Assembly: GCA_013115135.1 (NCBI GenBank) | Contig: JABANP010000060.1 | Location: forward strand, 1-64,000 | Direction: 5' to 3' | Origin: Perkinsus olseni | Taxonomy: Eukaryota; Perkinsozoa; Perkinsida; Perkinsidae | DNA length: 64,000 nucleotides | Shown here: positions 32,071-44,140 of the stretch, piece by piece | Numbering within the stretch: position 1 is the first letter of the stretch | Layout: every line of letters begins with the position of its first letter | Position numbers and translations under genes: made by a program | The notes under the pieces: generated by a model | The model's input: only the letters and a program-made list of their open reading frames with translations | What the model was told of the DNA's origin: nothing | The model's database searches: none

Positions 32071-34809
32071 ATACTCGAGGGCGGCGATACGTGTTTTCCC
32101 GTTATGTTGGAAGCGATAGACTCGGCTAAGGATCGTGTATGGATGGAAAGCTACATCTTTGACGGCTCCAGCGTGGCCGAGAGGTTCTACGACGCGCTGG
32201 TCAGGGCCAAGAAACGAGGGGTGGATGTCGTAGGTTGAAGCGAGGGAGGGTGGTTGTGAGTATTCTGCCTGCAGATTCTCATTTTGGATGCTTGTGGAGG
32301 CAGTGCATTCCGGAAAGAGTGGCTAGAGCATCTGAGGTAGAACGAGATTTTGCTTTGAAGTCGTCCCATAGAGTTAGTCATTGAGGACTAAATTTGTTTC
32401 GACGGTCGAGAACGGCGTCCACGATGCTCTGTTATGCGGCACAGAGCCCATTATTGTGTCGCAAGCACATCGGCGTTTGGCTTTGAGCTGACATACATAC
32501 GCGGATATTTTCGTGGCGCGTGACGATGTGCTGGTGATTGGCGCAGGTCCATCGGCGTCCCTGTGGTCGTGTTCAACCCAATGGTGCCGTTCCTGACTGA
32601 TACCATAGGCCCGCCCTGCTTTCGAGATCACCGTAAAATACTAGTAGCTGACAATGTAATATCGGGAGGGCAGCTTGAGTACGAGAAGCTGCGGCAAAGG
32701 AGGTGTTCGTTATAGCAATTCTGAAATTCGTTATCGATTCTGGAACAGCATTTCATGTGTAAAAATCAGTTATGTGATTGATTCTTGAACTGCATTCTAA
32801 TCTGGTCGCCAGGGAGATTATTTTCTCATTCGTTCTGGTCGTACAAGAATGAATCGTTCTGAGATCGACTCTGGCACCGCATTTTACGCGTAAGAATGTA
32901 TTCTTTGTTGAAGGGGGGAGAGTCTGCCTGCCGTGTTGAGGGAAAACAGATGGTACGGTTATTGCCTTCAGACTGGCTTCTGTGGGTCGATGAATATCCA
33001 CCAGGAGACCTGCAGTCCGAAGATGGGCGGCGATGGTCACTTTTATGATGTCCATTCTCGAATGAGAGGACCGTGTGTTAAGGATCTTGCTGATGTAGTA
33101 GGGTGGAATTTCGTGGCGCGCGAAATGTTGAACGGATGATTGTTACAATCCGAGCTTATTGTTATCAAGGAAGAGCGTTGGTTGTTGCTGAGCGAATGTG
33201 TGCGATTGAGCGTACCTAAATTTAGGTTTTCATTTCCAGTTTGAAGGAGTCCGGTTCGGACATAGTGCGCTCTTCCATTCCTGATGTTCCAGCAGTCGCT
33301 GAGCCAGGCATGTATGTACAGGTAAGTGGAGCTGGAGGTGTCAGTATCCAAGGTTGAACAGTGCAGGATACGGAATTGGTCGCCTGGGCAGGTTTTGAAT
33401 AGTTGTGTGAGACGGCAAGATTACGGCCTGCAGAAGTCGCTACAGCTGTTACTGAAAAGCGCCGATCAGAGCGTGATCATCGCTTCGGCGTATTTCACTC
33501 CGCCCGGATTCCTCAGGCGAACACTTATTGGTAAGGAGAAATGTCGTTACCGGGGATCGAACCTGCGGTCTCGGTAGATACCATAACGCGGCGAAAGGTG
33601 AAGACATCTCTGCTTGTGTCGGGCAACTCTGATTTCTGGCCCATACCGGGCGACCTCATGGCGCAGACCCACGCCGTTCGGCAGTTCGTGGGTTTGCCGG
33701 GCTGCGATGTTTCGATGTGCGCCGGGACACTTGATAAGGTTGATACCACAACTCCTTCAACTCCTGACCGGAATCGTCTTGGCAATTTTTGAATGCCGCT
33801 TCGAAAGGTTCTCGAACTGTGATGAGGATGAAGGTTTTTAATGACTCGATCGCTCATCGCGATAATGCTCTATCTCTGGAAGTTGCGATTGATTAGGTAC
33901 GGTGCTCAGCATATGCACGCGAAGTACTCCTCGTTTGACGGGGTGTACTCTTTCCTGGGCTCCAATAACTTCGATCGCTACTCGACGCGGCGGAACTTGG
34001 AGTGCAGTATTGGTGTGATGGACCGCGGCTTTGCGGAGGGGATAAGGTCCATTCATGAGGATAAGAAACACAAGGGGTTCAAGCCGTCTTTGGACGACTG
34101 GTAATAGGGAAAGATTGGTACAATGGGTGACGGATACGGCTGTACCTCGAAAGGTCGTGGGTTCTATCCCTACACCTGAGCTTATAAAGCGATTGCATAT
34201 ACCATTAATAGCTATCAGTAGCAACTTGCAATCGATGGGAACCGGCAGAGGTCCGAGGCTGGGTGGAGCTAGCACCTTCCATATTTCCCTGTAGAGCTGG
34301 GCAACCGTACTGGGGTCGAGGAAGGTACGGTACGGAGTACGTTTCAAACTGTCAACCTAGTACGGGTACCTAGTACGTATTAAATACATTAAACAACGCA
34401 TACGTGTACTCAATTGCGCCGTACTTCAAGTACGGCGTACTAGTACGGTACTTGCGAACCGTTGCGACGGGTACGGAGCCGTACTCGCACCCGTACCGGC
34501 ACTCCGTACTAGACCGTACCCGTACTGTCGCCCACCTCTATTTCACTGTAGATCAACTCGGCACACAAAGCATTTAATGTGAAGTCATCCTCGCATGGTG
34601 CCTGCGGCGTCAGGTACTTCTCCAATAGTTTCGTCAGGCTGGGCTGCTTCATTGCGTACTATTGTTTGAAATTGTCGGGTCAAAACATCGTTGATGGTTT
34701 GAATATTTATAACACCCAATGGAGGCTGCGTAAAGAGCTGTTGGTGAAGGCCTTGAACAAGGAGGCTGGGATTACCGTAGCTACCGGTATGATGTGGGGA
34801 CTGTGCTAG
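32071..34809 (+). CDS. Cardiolipin-synthase-like phospholipase D family protein
   Basis: Nine exons reconstruct in consistent phase: 32071-32229, 32275-32336, 32547-32655, 32972-33097, 33226-33321, 33392-33530, 33578-33687, 33883-34100, 34614-34809. They give 404 residues; an upstream start exon is probably missing. Two HKD motifs mark the PLD superfamily: HRKILVAD in exon 3 and HAKYSSFD in exon 8. Other cardiolipin-synthase landmarks are present: LEGGDTCFPVMLEAI, ESYIFDG, VVVFNPM, CGSMNI, ASAYFTPPGF and LGSNNFD. Bacterial-type PLD cardiolipin synthases make cardiolipin from phosphatidylglycerol or from CDP-diacylglycerol plus phosphatidylglycerol; a mitochondrial role is inference. Intron 6 is only 47 bp and intron 8 carries a tRNA-like segment and a MITE. 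The last ~45 residues are unlike the family and may be wrongly joined. Confidence 0.8.
34112..34177 (+). repeat. tRNA-like (SINE-head-like) segment in an intron
   Basis: TGGTACAATGG at 34116-34126 matches a pol III A box and GGGTTCTATCC at 34159-34169 matches a B box with one change; a T-arm stem GTGGG/CCTAC can form. The rest does not fold as a complete tRNA. It lies in intron 8 of the PLD-like gene. Similar T-arm modules occur in other introns of this window. Confidence 0.5.
34292..34540 (+). mobile_element. hAT-type MITE, copy 1 (249 bp)
   Basis: Termini are TAGAGCTGGGCAACCGTAC and, inward from the right, TAGAGGTGGGCGACAGTACG. Flanks TTTCCCTG (34284-34291) and TTTCACTG (34541-34548) are an 8-bp duplication with one change. 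The interior is dense in GTACGG/CCGTAC words. It sits in intron 8 of the PLD-like gene. Related copies: 53989-54251 (opposite orientation) and 51533-51620 (partial). Confidence 0.85.
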
Positions 34810-35222
34810 AATTGGTCTCACCGTTGTATAATCGTCACTCTTCATATACCACATTTCTCACTGAACCTGTTCCTGGACATTTGTTTAGATCGTTTATCGC
34901 GGTACAATATAGTTTCTAGTACCTGTGGCTGCGCCGTGTTTTGTTGATGAGAATAGCTTTAATGCGGGAAGTGTTTTCTGGGGCCCTCTTTTACAGAAGA
35001 AAGGTTCAGCAATGACACAGCATCTTTCAAGGACTCGAGTCTGTTGTGTTCTTCGGGAAAGACGTGTAGAGGAAGCGAATTCCAAGAATAGAGAATACGA
35101 CACCAGCGGCGATATATGGTCGAATCGTTCTGTTTCTTCGTAACCGCCAAGTGGTGTGGGTGCAAGCAAGGCTGTCAGGCGGAGTGGAGTGCGTAGTCTT
35201 TCGTCTCAGCTGCCACCGCATC

Positions 35223-38200
35223 ATGAACGATGATAGATTCCCAACGCACTCGTCTGCCGAACAACGGAGGACGGAGATGTCGGTGATGAGCTGCTACGAA
35301 GTGTTCATGAAGGAGCAGCTGGACGGCAGTGTCGCGACTGATGAGAAGTAGGGTGGATTCGGAGACGCAATTTCGCGTGTTGAAACTCTTTCGCAATCGC
35401 CTGCAGCGAGCATCGCGTGGTGTGTAAGTTTTAAGTCCAACGCCGGGAGTATGAATTAGTTAAACTACCATCAACGTACCTTTCTGAGGGGGATCAGCTT
35501 GGCCTGTTGAATAGGCTCTGTTCATCGTTGATAAATCATTGATCCAAGGAATGTTGCCACTGTGTGGTCACCACACTGTGCTGGTAGAAGAGAGTTCACG
35601 CCAGACAGGTTGCACTTCGAACTTCCTGTAACTAGGGCTTTCCATTTCCTTTGCATTCATGTTTGCCTGTTGCAGTTCGCGCCGGTATTGAGTACTTCTT
35701 TCAGCGCGTTCCAACTGAATCGGGAAGTCCACACGAAGTTCCTGAAGAAAGCGTTGAAGTCTCTGCCGACCAAGTACAGCTGCCTAGATGCCAGTCGGCC
35801 TTGGTTCGTGTATTGGATATTGCGGGCGTTGGAGCTGTTGGGCACTCTGGACAGATTGGAGGTCGCTGATGAGTAGTGTGAGGGAAAGAATCCATGAGAG
35901 GTTGCTGGGAGTGCGTTCTCCGTCGTAAGCCTGATTGCTTGGGACTTGTCGCCGTGCGAGTAACTGACTGTGACTGAGTCGGAGTCAAACGATTGGGTGG
36001 ACGACGTGTACTGAAGTACATTCCTTTACTTGTGACAGCCTCGTAGCTGCTCCTACGGGCGTAGGCTACGGCCCCAATTGGCATGTTGTCCTTTTTCCCT
36101 TAGAGTATGCTCTTTCCTGTCGGCTTGCCAGTCCCCAAAAGGAGGGTTCGCTGGCGGTCCTGGTCAATTGCCTCATCTGGCCTGCACCTATGCCGCAGTG
36201 GCAGCTCTCGTTATTGTGGGTACGGAAGAGGCTTATAGGGTCGTTAACAGACCAGCGCTGTAAGAAGGTCTTGGGTGGAATCATCTCTTTTGTATCGAGC
36301 TCGCATCGCGCGGTGGTGAAATTAATATTGGTGGAATCAGCGGATGTTCAATTGACGTTTCTTCAGCACTGAAGATCACTTGAGATCTCTCAGCATCTTG
36401 ATTCAAAACTATGCCCTATACCGGATGGGAATGATTTTTTTCAAGACGCCAGCTGACATTCAGGTCTTTTCCATTTAGAAGGGTCAGCGCGGGTTACGAA
36501 ATTTGCTACACTGATTGTGATTAGATGCTTGTGTGTTAGCAGCCTTATCTCTCTCTTACATCATCATGATTTCATTGCACTTTCATCCCAGCGAATGACT
36601 GTTCCGTATTATCGCGGATGATCAACCTGGCTTGAATGTACATGCAGCTTCGATGGAGTTACTCCACCAACTAGTTTGAAGAGCAGTCGGTTTCCAAGGC
36701 CGAAACGAAGGTAAAACACGAGAATACTGTAGCCAAGGATGAGCCGTACACGAGAGGTACGTGAGCTGCAAGATGCCGAGCATGTTAAAAGCACCGGCAT
36801 TCACTTCACGGGGGTGAGCCACCCCCGGTGATTCTCGCCGAGCCGACCGCGTATTTCACGTCAGGAACTGTAATCTTACTGGGTATCTTGGATCAATGGT
36901 CACGTGGCGAGGTGCGAGATTTCTCTATGGGCTGCGCCATTCTTCGCTCTAGCGGTGGCGACTAGTAGCGGCGGTATCACTGAACTCTCATACCAATGCC
37001 TCCAGCGAGCAGCAACTGAAATTTATCTTCCGAACTCACGGAGTTAGGTAGGCTGAGAGGCCTCACATGCTTTGTTCTAGACTGGAGCCGAACATGGGTT
37101 ACAGCAGCTAGAATGGGGCCGTAGTACATGACTTATGTTGGACGAAAAGAACGATGATCGTTCAACGATCTGCCCGTCGCTGGCCTGGAGGCGGAATTTC
37201 GACACCAGCGCAAAGGCTTCCCAGCGCGTGGCCTCTAGTGCTATTCTTCGACAGAGCCTGCTGCGGACGGGAGGGACGGAGCAACAAAAGTTTTATGGAT
37301 GGGGAACCAGTTGACAGGGTGTCAGTATAAAGCTCGACGGGCTACACGTACTCATGAGACTCACTCGGGCCGTGAACGCCGAACATCCGCGGAGTGACCA
37401 CTTCATGCGCGAACTGGCAGATGCGATCTACATTGCAAGCCCCGAGGACCTCAGGCCGAGGTGGTGATTTGCCGTTTGAATACGATACCTGGCAAAGAAA
37501 CAACAGAAGAGTCGTAGATTCAATCTTGATCCGAACTTAGGCGAGCCCAGAATTGCCACCGTTATCGGATGTCCTGGTCCAGAAAATGTCAGGTTCGGAG
37601 AATCCACTTCCCAAGACCCTCTGCGGAACTCTCCTTGGTCTGAGTATGTGAGGTTGCCGTCGGATACCAGAGCTCAACTTCTCAGCGTGTTCTGCGGCGT
37701 CGAGTGTTGAGTTTGATCTACGAACGTTGGCGTTCTTGAGACGACGCCATCGTTACAACGGAGGCTGAAGAACCTCTAAGATCATCTATCACGAACATTT
37801 TTCTGAGAAAAATTCATTTCTCCTATTGTGGTCGAAATTCACCTCTACTTACGAGTTCAAAAGGGTTCCGTTTGGAGAGGTACTGAGAAACTCGATAGAT
37901 GTTTCCAAACTCCATCCCCTTCCTATCGGGCAGTGGTGTCTTGCATGTTTCGTTCGATCTGAATGAAGTTGAGAGCAAGAAAGGGGAATTGTTCATTGGA
38001 CCATCCCTACGCCAACAATCACGTGTTCACTCAGGTACAGATTTTTAATATCAATGAAGGATCGGTCCACTGGAGGTTTCAGAGTTCACGAGAATGGCGA
38101 AACCGATATGAGAGGCTGCTACTGTGCAATAGCAGTTGCGAGTATGCTGAAGATGATCACCCCGGAGCTGGAGGAAGGTGGGCTGCCTCGGAACTTCCGA

Positions 38201-39739
38201 GTCGGAAGGTCCCGCGCGTGTTACACGCTAGAGTGGCGGTCGAGCAAGGCCGAGGATCTCAAAGCTGCTGGGTGCAGTCTCGGCCGTTGCACAGTGTGCT
38301 ATCGTTTGGCCTTATTCGTGCTGGATGGAGTGCTGTCTTAGGTGTAGTGGGATACATTAGACGTTGCCAGACATGGGAGGGTGGAATAGCCGGGGAGCCT
38401 GGGCTTGAAGCACATGGCGGGTGAGGAGGACCTGCTGCTAACTTGTATGGTCGGATGGCCTGGTCTTAGTTACGCCTTCTGTGGTCTGGCCGCTGCTACT
38501 ATGCTCGACAAGGCCGAGGAGGCGTTGAATCTCGAGAGGATGTCTAGATGGGTGTGCCAAAGACAACTGGCATTCGAAGGTGGGACTTGAAGGGGTTCTT
38601 TGCTGCTGGTCTTGCCTCTGCTCCTCCACACGCCTTTCTCGGAGAATGAAGCACATGCGGTCACTCATGGTTCCTAATGCGCCACTTGGTTCCACCCTGC
38701 TACTGTCCGGTGAAAAAAGTTACCGATAGAAGCTTTCCTTATACATCGTGCTGTACATGGTATAATCGCCACGTCCCTCAGCATGAAGGGCTGTCACAAC
38801 TACAAATACGCAATGGGTTTTTTTTGCAATTTTACACAAAATTCATCAGAGTGAACTGTCTTTATCAGGTGGATTCAACGGTCGTGCAAACAAACTGGTC
38901 GACTCCTGCTACTCCTACTGGCAGTACGGCTCGTTGTCGATATTACGCTCGCTACTGCACATCCCGCAGGTAAGTTGCTCTCTTCGATCGATTGATCGGT
39001 TAGTCGTTAGTGCTGTCTCAGGAAGAGAAGGCTTGGTGTGCCCCCGAGCCCTTGCAGATGTATCTGCTCTTGGCCTGCCAGGAGAGGGAAAGGGGAGGGT
39101 TTCGAGACAAACCGGGGAAGTGAGACTGTCGGCAGGCTAGTCGAGAATGAGTTTGGGATTCCTTAGGAACTGCGACTATTATCATACATGCTACGCCCTG
39201 TCGGGTATGGCCGCCTCCCAGTGGCATCGAGGCAGCCCGCCGACGACTCTTGGAGAGAACACTTTGCTCATTGAATCTGATGTCCTCTACAACATTTCGA
39301 AGGAAGCTCGGAGGAGGCTGGAGAAGTAAGTCTAGCCCTCAATAACCAGCAGTGAGGCTCTTTGAGGTCATCCAGCGTCTCGCTTATACTGTGACTGGAA
39401 TTATCGGAGTGCTTCGACCGCTGCGTCTTATACAGAGAATACTTTCGTTCTGCTCGCTGTTGTTGCCACTGAGTGTCCGTGAGTTCGACTGTGGAAGCGG
39501 AACTCATCATATTTATCATAATAGTAAATAGATTTCGGCTTGCGTATTTTCGAACTACCCTCAAGATGTCGTAATCGAACCCATAGTCACAGTGGTTGAG
39601 TCACTTAAGGGAAACTTGCTTCCAAAAGTGGATTAGAAGTTATGGGACACCCATAATTGCCGACGCCTTCCTGCCTAGGTACTTTGCAGACGTTCTCAAC
39701 ATCACCCACGATGAGTGTTTTGGCTCCAGTGGGCATTGA
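35223..39739 (+). CDS. FNTB: Protein farnesyltransferase beta subunit
   Basis: Ten exons join in phase to exactly 1200 nt (399 residues): 35223-35347, 35705-35872, 36104-36259, 38035-38177, 38342-38420, 38470-38579, 38869-38969, 39022-39119, 39167-39325, 39679-39739. The protein shows the alpha-alpha toroid repeats of prenyltransferase beta chains: [72 protein letters not shown] and YAFCGLAAA. The zinc ligands are present as LVDSCYSYW (Asp and Cys) and DYYHTCY (His). The CLDASRPW block favours farnesyl- over geranylgeranyl-transferase. The enzyme attaches farnesyl to CaaX cysteines with an alpha subunit not in this window. Intron 3 is 1775 bp, the others mostly under 450. TTTCGTCTCAG, a possible splice acceptor, lies 14 bases before the ATG. 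Confidence 0.93.
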
Positions 39740-39813
39740 GAATGTTTCTATTATCTCAAACATGTTCGAGTTCTAGCGGAGCGAAGCGCCTGATTTTCTC
39801 TGCATCAGTTTTA

Positions 39814-41548
39814 ATGGCGCAAGTGTCAGACTTGCTGCACACTGCTGTTTGCTGTAACTGCACTGCTATCAGTGATCGCAGTAGCGGCACGGGCTTCTAC
39901 ACGGCACCTTGTGGCCATGCGTGAGTTGGGAGGGGCCCTGGGGAACTAGTTGACGAAGGAAGGCACTGTGAAGAGCATTTTCTCGGATACGTCGCTTGTC
40001 GTCAGCAGGCCTACACTGAGTTCTTCATCGGTATTCTCTCGCTCCGAGAGGTTGGAGAAGTCGTTTTCGATGATGCAAGCATCGGAGCGTCGCCACCCGG
40101 AGCACCCGCATGGGAATGTTAGGTCGCTATATGTTCTGGTTATAGGTACTGTGAAAGCTGCCTTCATCGAGTCTTCTGTCTGTCCTCTCGGATAACGTGC
40201 CGAGCCTCCGTTGGAGGCACAGGCATCTGTGGCAGACTTATTGAACGAGGGCAGATGAAGTGAGTTGAGGAAATGCTAGAGGGCTCAAGTGAGCAAGTGG
40301 TGACTTCAGGTTCTCGAGCTCGGTTGATTTAGTGACAGAGAGGGTTACGCAGACTCGACGGAAAGTTTACGAAGTCATGAACAAGTCAAAGTTCGACTGC
40401 AGTGGCACGCCCGAGTAGGGAAGGGGAGGGTCTGTCGAGCCGCCATCCGTCAGGCTGTAGATACGACCAGTTCCTCGCGGAGCGTGAAGATATGGTCCAA
40501 CGCCTGCTGGATGATTCGGATGCCTCCAAGCAACGATTGGCCCAGCAGGAGCTCGAGCGGTGAGTCTTCACGGGGGTCAGAGTGATCGCACGCGCTCGGG
40601 TTCAACGAAGACGCATAGAGGAGAGCAGCCTTTAAGGCTCTACGTCGTAAATGCATCGATGACTTTCGTACTAGAATCTCCGGAAGACTCAGTATGTGCT
40701 GATGACTAGTGGACTAGTGAACTACTAAGTTCATCTTCGGTCTACTTCGGACTAAACTGCGTGAGGGTCCTTTACGGTAAACAGTGTCAAAGCATCCGAA
40801 ATTGGAGAAATTGAGTATTTGGAATTTCGCAACGACATGGGAACCACTCGAAAGCCCTAGCTTAACCGGACAGAATAGCGGTAATGGGCCCGGGACATGT
40901 CCCGGGTTGGTCGAATGGCTTCCTTATCCTGTTGATCCGGGAACTATCCCGCTCGTCGTTCCTTCCCTACTCCCGAGCCCATTACCGCTTCGTCAGCTTC
41001 CGGAAAATGTTTCTCCGTTCCCCCGCTCGAAACTTGGTGTGCAGTTGCAATCCATTTTATGCACTTTCGCCGCATCTCGCATAAACGTTGCTCGATAAGT
41101 GGGCTAAAATGTCCGACCAATTGACTTAAAACGTTCGTTAACCGACGAAACCACTACCAGTGCAGATGTGCTATAACCGTGTTGCATTATCTGTTTTTCC
41201 CCGACTCAGGTACGAGATAAGCCATGGAGAGCAGATAGCACAGACGAGGAACATCAAAAGAGATGATATGGTGAGTCGCCGCGCCCGTGGTCGCATTCGA
41301 TTTCCGGTTGTCAGCGTCGAAATCTCCAGCGAATTGTTGATGTCGAAGGCACCTTTTATGAGCGAGTGAATGCTCCCTTCTCTGAAAGGGACAAGGAGGG
41401 CTACAAGCATCCCTTGGAGGCAGGACCGGAGGCTCTTTCCGCACGGACACCTGTGGTTGTGGGCAGATTGAATTCGCCGAGTTGTTCAACGACAACAGCT
41501 CCTCGACGACAGCAGCAGGCAACTCTCAGAAGACAACACAAGTCGTGA
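39814..41548 (+). CDS. MNAT1: CDK-activating kinase assembly factor MAT1 (TFIIH)
   Basis: Exons 39814-39920, 39963-40117, 40333-40414, 40461-40559, 41210-41270 and 41315-41548 join in phase to 738 nt (245 residues). The N-terminus is a RING-type zinc domain (CCNCTAISD ... CGHAHCEEHF), as in MAT1. A block from SLREVGEVVFDDASI through TQTRRKVYEVMNKS to EYDQFLAEREDMVQRLLDD aligns with the MAT1 core, and a coiled-coil follows. MAT1 stabilises CDK7-cyclin H and anchors it to TFIIH in the nucleus. The C-terminal third is poorly conserved; an additional exon at 41813-41938 (RVDMAALIRASGAEGVW) may be the true end. Intron 1 is 42 bp. The start is 74 bp after the FNTB stop, preceded by a pyrimidine-rich TTTCTCTGCATCAG. 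One of the zinc-binding positions is His rather than Cys. Confidence 0.8.
40877..40989. repeat. Fold-back element in MAT1 intron 4
   Basis: 13-bp arms AGCGGTAATGGGC (40877-40889) and their complement (40977-40989) enclose an 18-bp perfect palindrome, CCCGGGACATGTCCCGGG, at 40889-40906. No target duplication is evident. Confidence 0.6.
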
Positions 41549-41729
41549 ATCAGCGGAGGGCTCGGACAATACGCGCACCGATTGAGGACCGAAGTGAGCT
41601 TTGCGGGCTGCATTCTGATGCAGGGTTGCGGCACTTACTGCTTTGCAAGGCTTTTTGTTCCCATAGCACCTTCGGTGATAACTTTACATCGGTTTGTGCA
41701 TAACGCACGCAATAGCTGAGCACATCGGT

Positions 41730-41800
41730 GGCATTTTAACTGAGCCGTGACCGTTGTTGGACCATAAACTCACATGTCACGTGGGTTCAATTCCTATTTT
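41730..41800 (+). repeat. tRNA-like segment (B box) upstream of a candidate exon
   Basis: GGTTCAATTCC at 41784-41794 matches the B box and GTGGG/CCTAT can pair as a T stem. It lies between the last firm MAT1 exon and the candidate exon starting at 41813. It does not fold as a full tRNA. Confidence 0.45.
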
Positions 41801-41939
41801 TCGCATGGTCAGGTAAGCGCCCCCGAGTTGACATGGCAGCCTTGATACGTGCCAGTGGTGCCGAGGGTGTGTGGGAGCGGCGAGCCGAAGATGAGATAAG
41901 AGATGCTTTTAAGAGGCGCAATAGCGTAGCGGCCAGTTG

Positions 41940-43370
41940 ACGCTCTCAATGTGTTCTGTTGTGTTCATCTAAGTGGATAAAAAACAGCGCCAGCAGCCTT
42001 GGAGTTTACACGAAACGATTGCTCATATACGTCGAAGTTTTCACACGGGAGTTCGCACCGGTGCTGGAGGCCAGGCGCTTCGGCTTCAGAACTGGCTCCC
42101 CGTGAGAGCTTCGACGGAAAATTCGCCGCTCCCACTCGAATCGGCGCAACCACAGTGGTTGCGCCGATTCGAGTGGGAGCGGCGATTGCGAGTGGTTGAA
42201 CCACTACCGCAGGGCCTGCGGCGTAGGTAGTAGTAGTACTACTGTAGTACTGAAAGTGGCCCACTGGCAGTGGGGGGCCTCAGGCTGACTCCGAGACTAC
42301 TGGTTGCGAATATTTTGTGTTCTACTCGATACTTCGAAGCGAGTCATCGGTCCAGACGCTCCCCCCAATCTTAGCTTTAAGCGATAGGACCATGCACAGC
42401 GCCACAGACAAGAGTTGGTTGGTTCGACCATCCTAATTTCCTGCTTTTGGAGGGAAACCTTTTTCCTAGAAACTGCCGAAGTGCCCTCGTTGATACCGAG
42501 CCCGGGATTACATCAACACGCAACGATTGTTCTCGGCAACAGAACAACATCAAATCTGAGCACAACAGTCGAGAGAACAGACACCAGCAACACGAGATGA
42601 AATTGCTTCAGAGAGGAGCAGTACTCGTAAAAGTACGAGTATTTCATACACTGTATGATAGTCTGGGCATCTACTGCACTCCAGAATATCCTTATCTGAT
42701 GTGGTTTGGATCAACTGGTTGCTATGGAGAGGCCTTCAGAGTCTCCCTCGTGAGCCAGTGGACAGTATTAGGGATGGGTATTTCGAACAGAGGGGCACAG
42801 GTTAAACTTAAAACTTCGGAGAGTGTCCCCGGCCAGACATCAGTTTCACTCCTAGAACTGCCAGGCGGTGAGATATAGTCACTGTAAGCCTGCAGCTGGC
42901 GGTAAGGCAACATCCATTTATGTTCTGACAAAGAGAGGAATGTGCCACTTCGGGTGTGGACAAGATATGTGTAACCAAAAGACAGTTGTATACAATTTTC
43001 TCGACACATAAGAAGCTTGAGGCATTGGCACGTTCACATCTACCAGCAACGCTGGAGAGCGGCTTGATGTGATCACCGCCATGACCCAGTCCTTGCTCTC
43101 GAGAGACTCGAATCCAAATTTCTACTTATTTGTATGGAGTCTCGCGTCCGACATTTGTTGTTCGAATTTTCCACATGCGCGTTCATTTATTCGAATCACA
43201 TCTCAAAAATCCCTACTGGAGGTCTGCGGCAAGATTTGCACGCTGCGGGTGAGTAGTTCCTGTAGCCTGTCCACACTGAACTTCGGCTTGACGAACCTAC
43301 GAAGAAAACCGAGAATTCGAGCAAAGGAGTGCTAGTTGCACTGATAAAAAAAGGGAACCCGAACGGCCAG
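41940..43370. other. No supportable gene; long palindrome
   Basis: Frames here have no recognisable family. The stretch includes a perfect 31-bp inverted repeat with a one-base spacer (42123-42185), followed directly by two smaller ones of the same type (about 42190-42215). Confidence 0.5.
42123..42185. repeat. Perfect inverted repeat, 31-bp arms, 1-base spacer
   Basis: Arms 42123-42153 and 42155-42185 are exact reverse complements around A42154. It is the longest perfect hairpin in the window. Confidence 0.97.
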
Positions 43371-43374
43371 AGAG

Positions 43375-43558
43375 AGAAGTCAAAGCCAAGCTGCGCTGTG
43401 GACTGTTAGATAGGGAGCTTCAAAGCAAGCTGCTGCAACATGCTTGTCTCAATCTCAAGCAGTTCATGGAGAAGATCGTCGAGGAGGTCGTGGACCGCAA
43501 GAGGAGCATGGAGCCCAGCATAGATCAACCGGCCGCGACAACCCGTTGGCTTGCGTAG
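43375..43558 (+). pseudogene. Retrotransposon gag-like fragment
   Basis: A short plus-strand stretch encodes KAKLRCGLLDRELQSKLLQ, then LNLKQFMEKIVEEVVDRK, and stops at about 43558. The L-x-DRELQ-x-K-L-L pattern resembles the end of retrotransposon gag capsid domains. No LTRs or pol are nearby, so it would be a remnant. Tentative. Confidence 0.4.
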
Positions 43559-44140
43559 CGGGGGCAGCGTGAACTACGCGTTAGCCTCCTACTCGAAGTG
43601 AACAACTCCGAGTAAGAGCAGCTACGAAGTGCAATAATTTCGAGGTACTTTTGCGGCTGACGAAAGTTCCCATTTGCGAGCCCCTCTGACGGGAATCAGG
43701 CTGACTCAATCAGCTGTATGCGCTTCGAGGCCAACAGCCTACACCGCCGAATACGGATGAGCCTACATCGTGTACTACCTCATTTGTATAATACAATTGT
43801 ATGTATTGGTATTATATAAACTTTTACCGAATCACAATAATACGATCTAGGTCCGAGGCTAGCGCTACCGAAGGAGACTTCACCGGACTAGCGATCTTCG
43901 GAAGAGCCTGGATGGTCTAGGTTTTTCGAACTTAGGAATCAGGAGATCAACAGAGCGAATTGAGCTGTAATAGGAGTCTCGTATCGCTCAGCTTACGAGC
44001 AGTCTCTTCTGTCAGCCGCAGTCAGCCGTGCCTTCAGAGCTGTGAGCCGCCAAGCTTTGTCGGCCTCTGGCCTGCTTAAGATGATCCTATAATGAGCACT
44101 CTGAGAAGACAGCAAGCAAACAGAAGGCGTCTTCTAAGCC

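Noticed and set aside
33549..33577. A minus-strand tRNA gene in the PLD-like intron
   Set aside because: Only the T-arm half is present and no acceptor stem pairs; kept as a tRNA-like module.
42447..42878. A 143-residue plus-strand frame
   Set aside because: No recognisable domain, no plausible splice context, ordinary frame-length expectation for this base composition.
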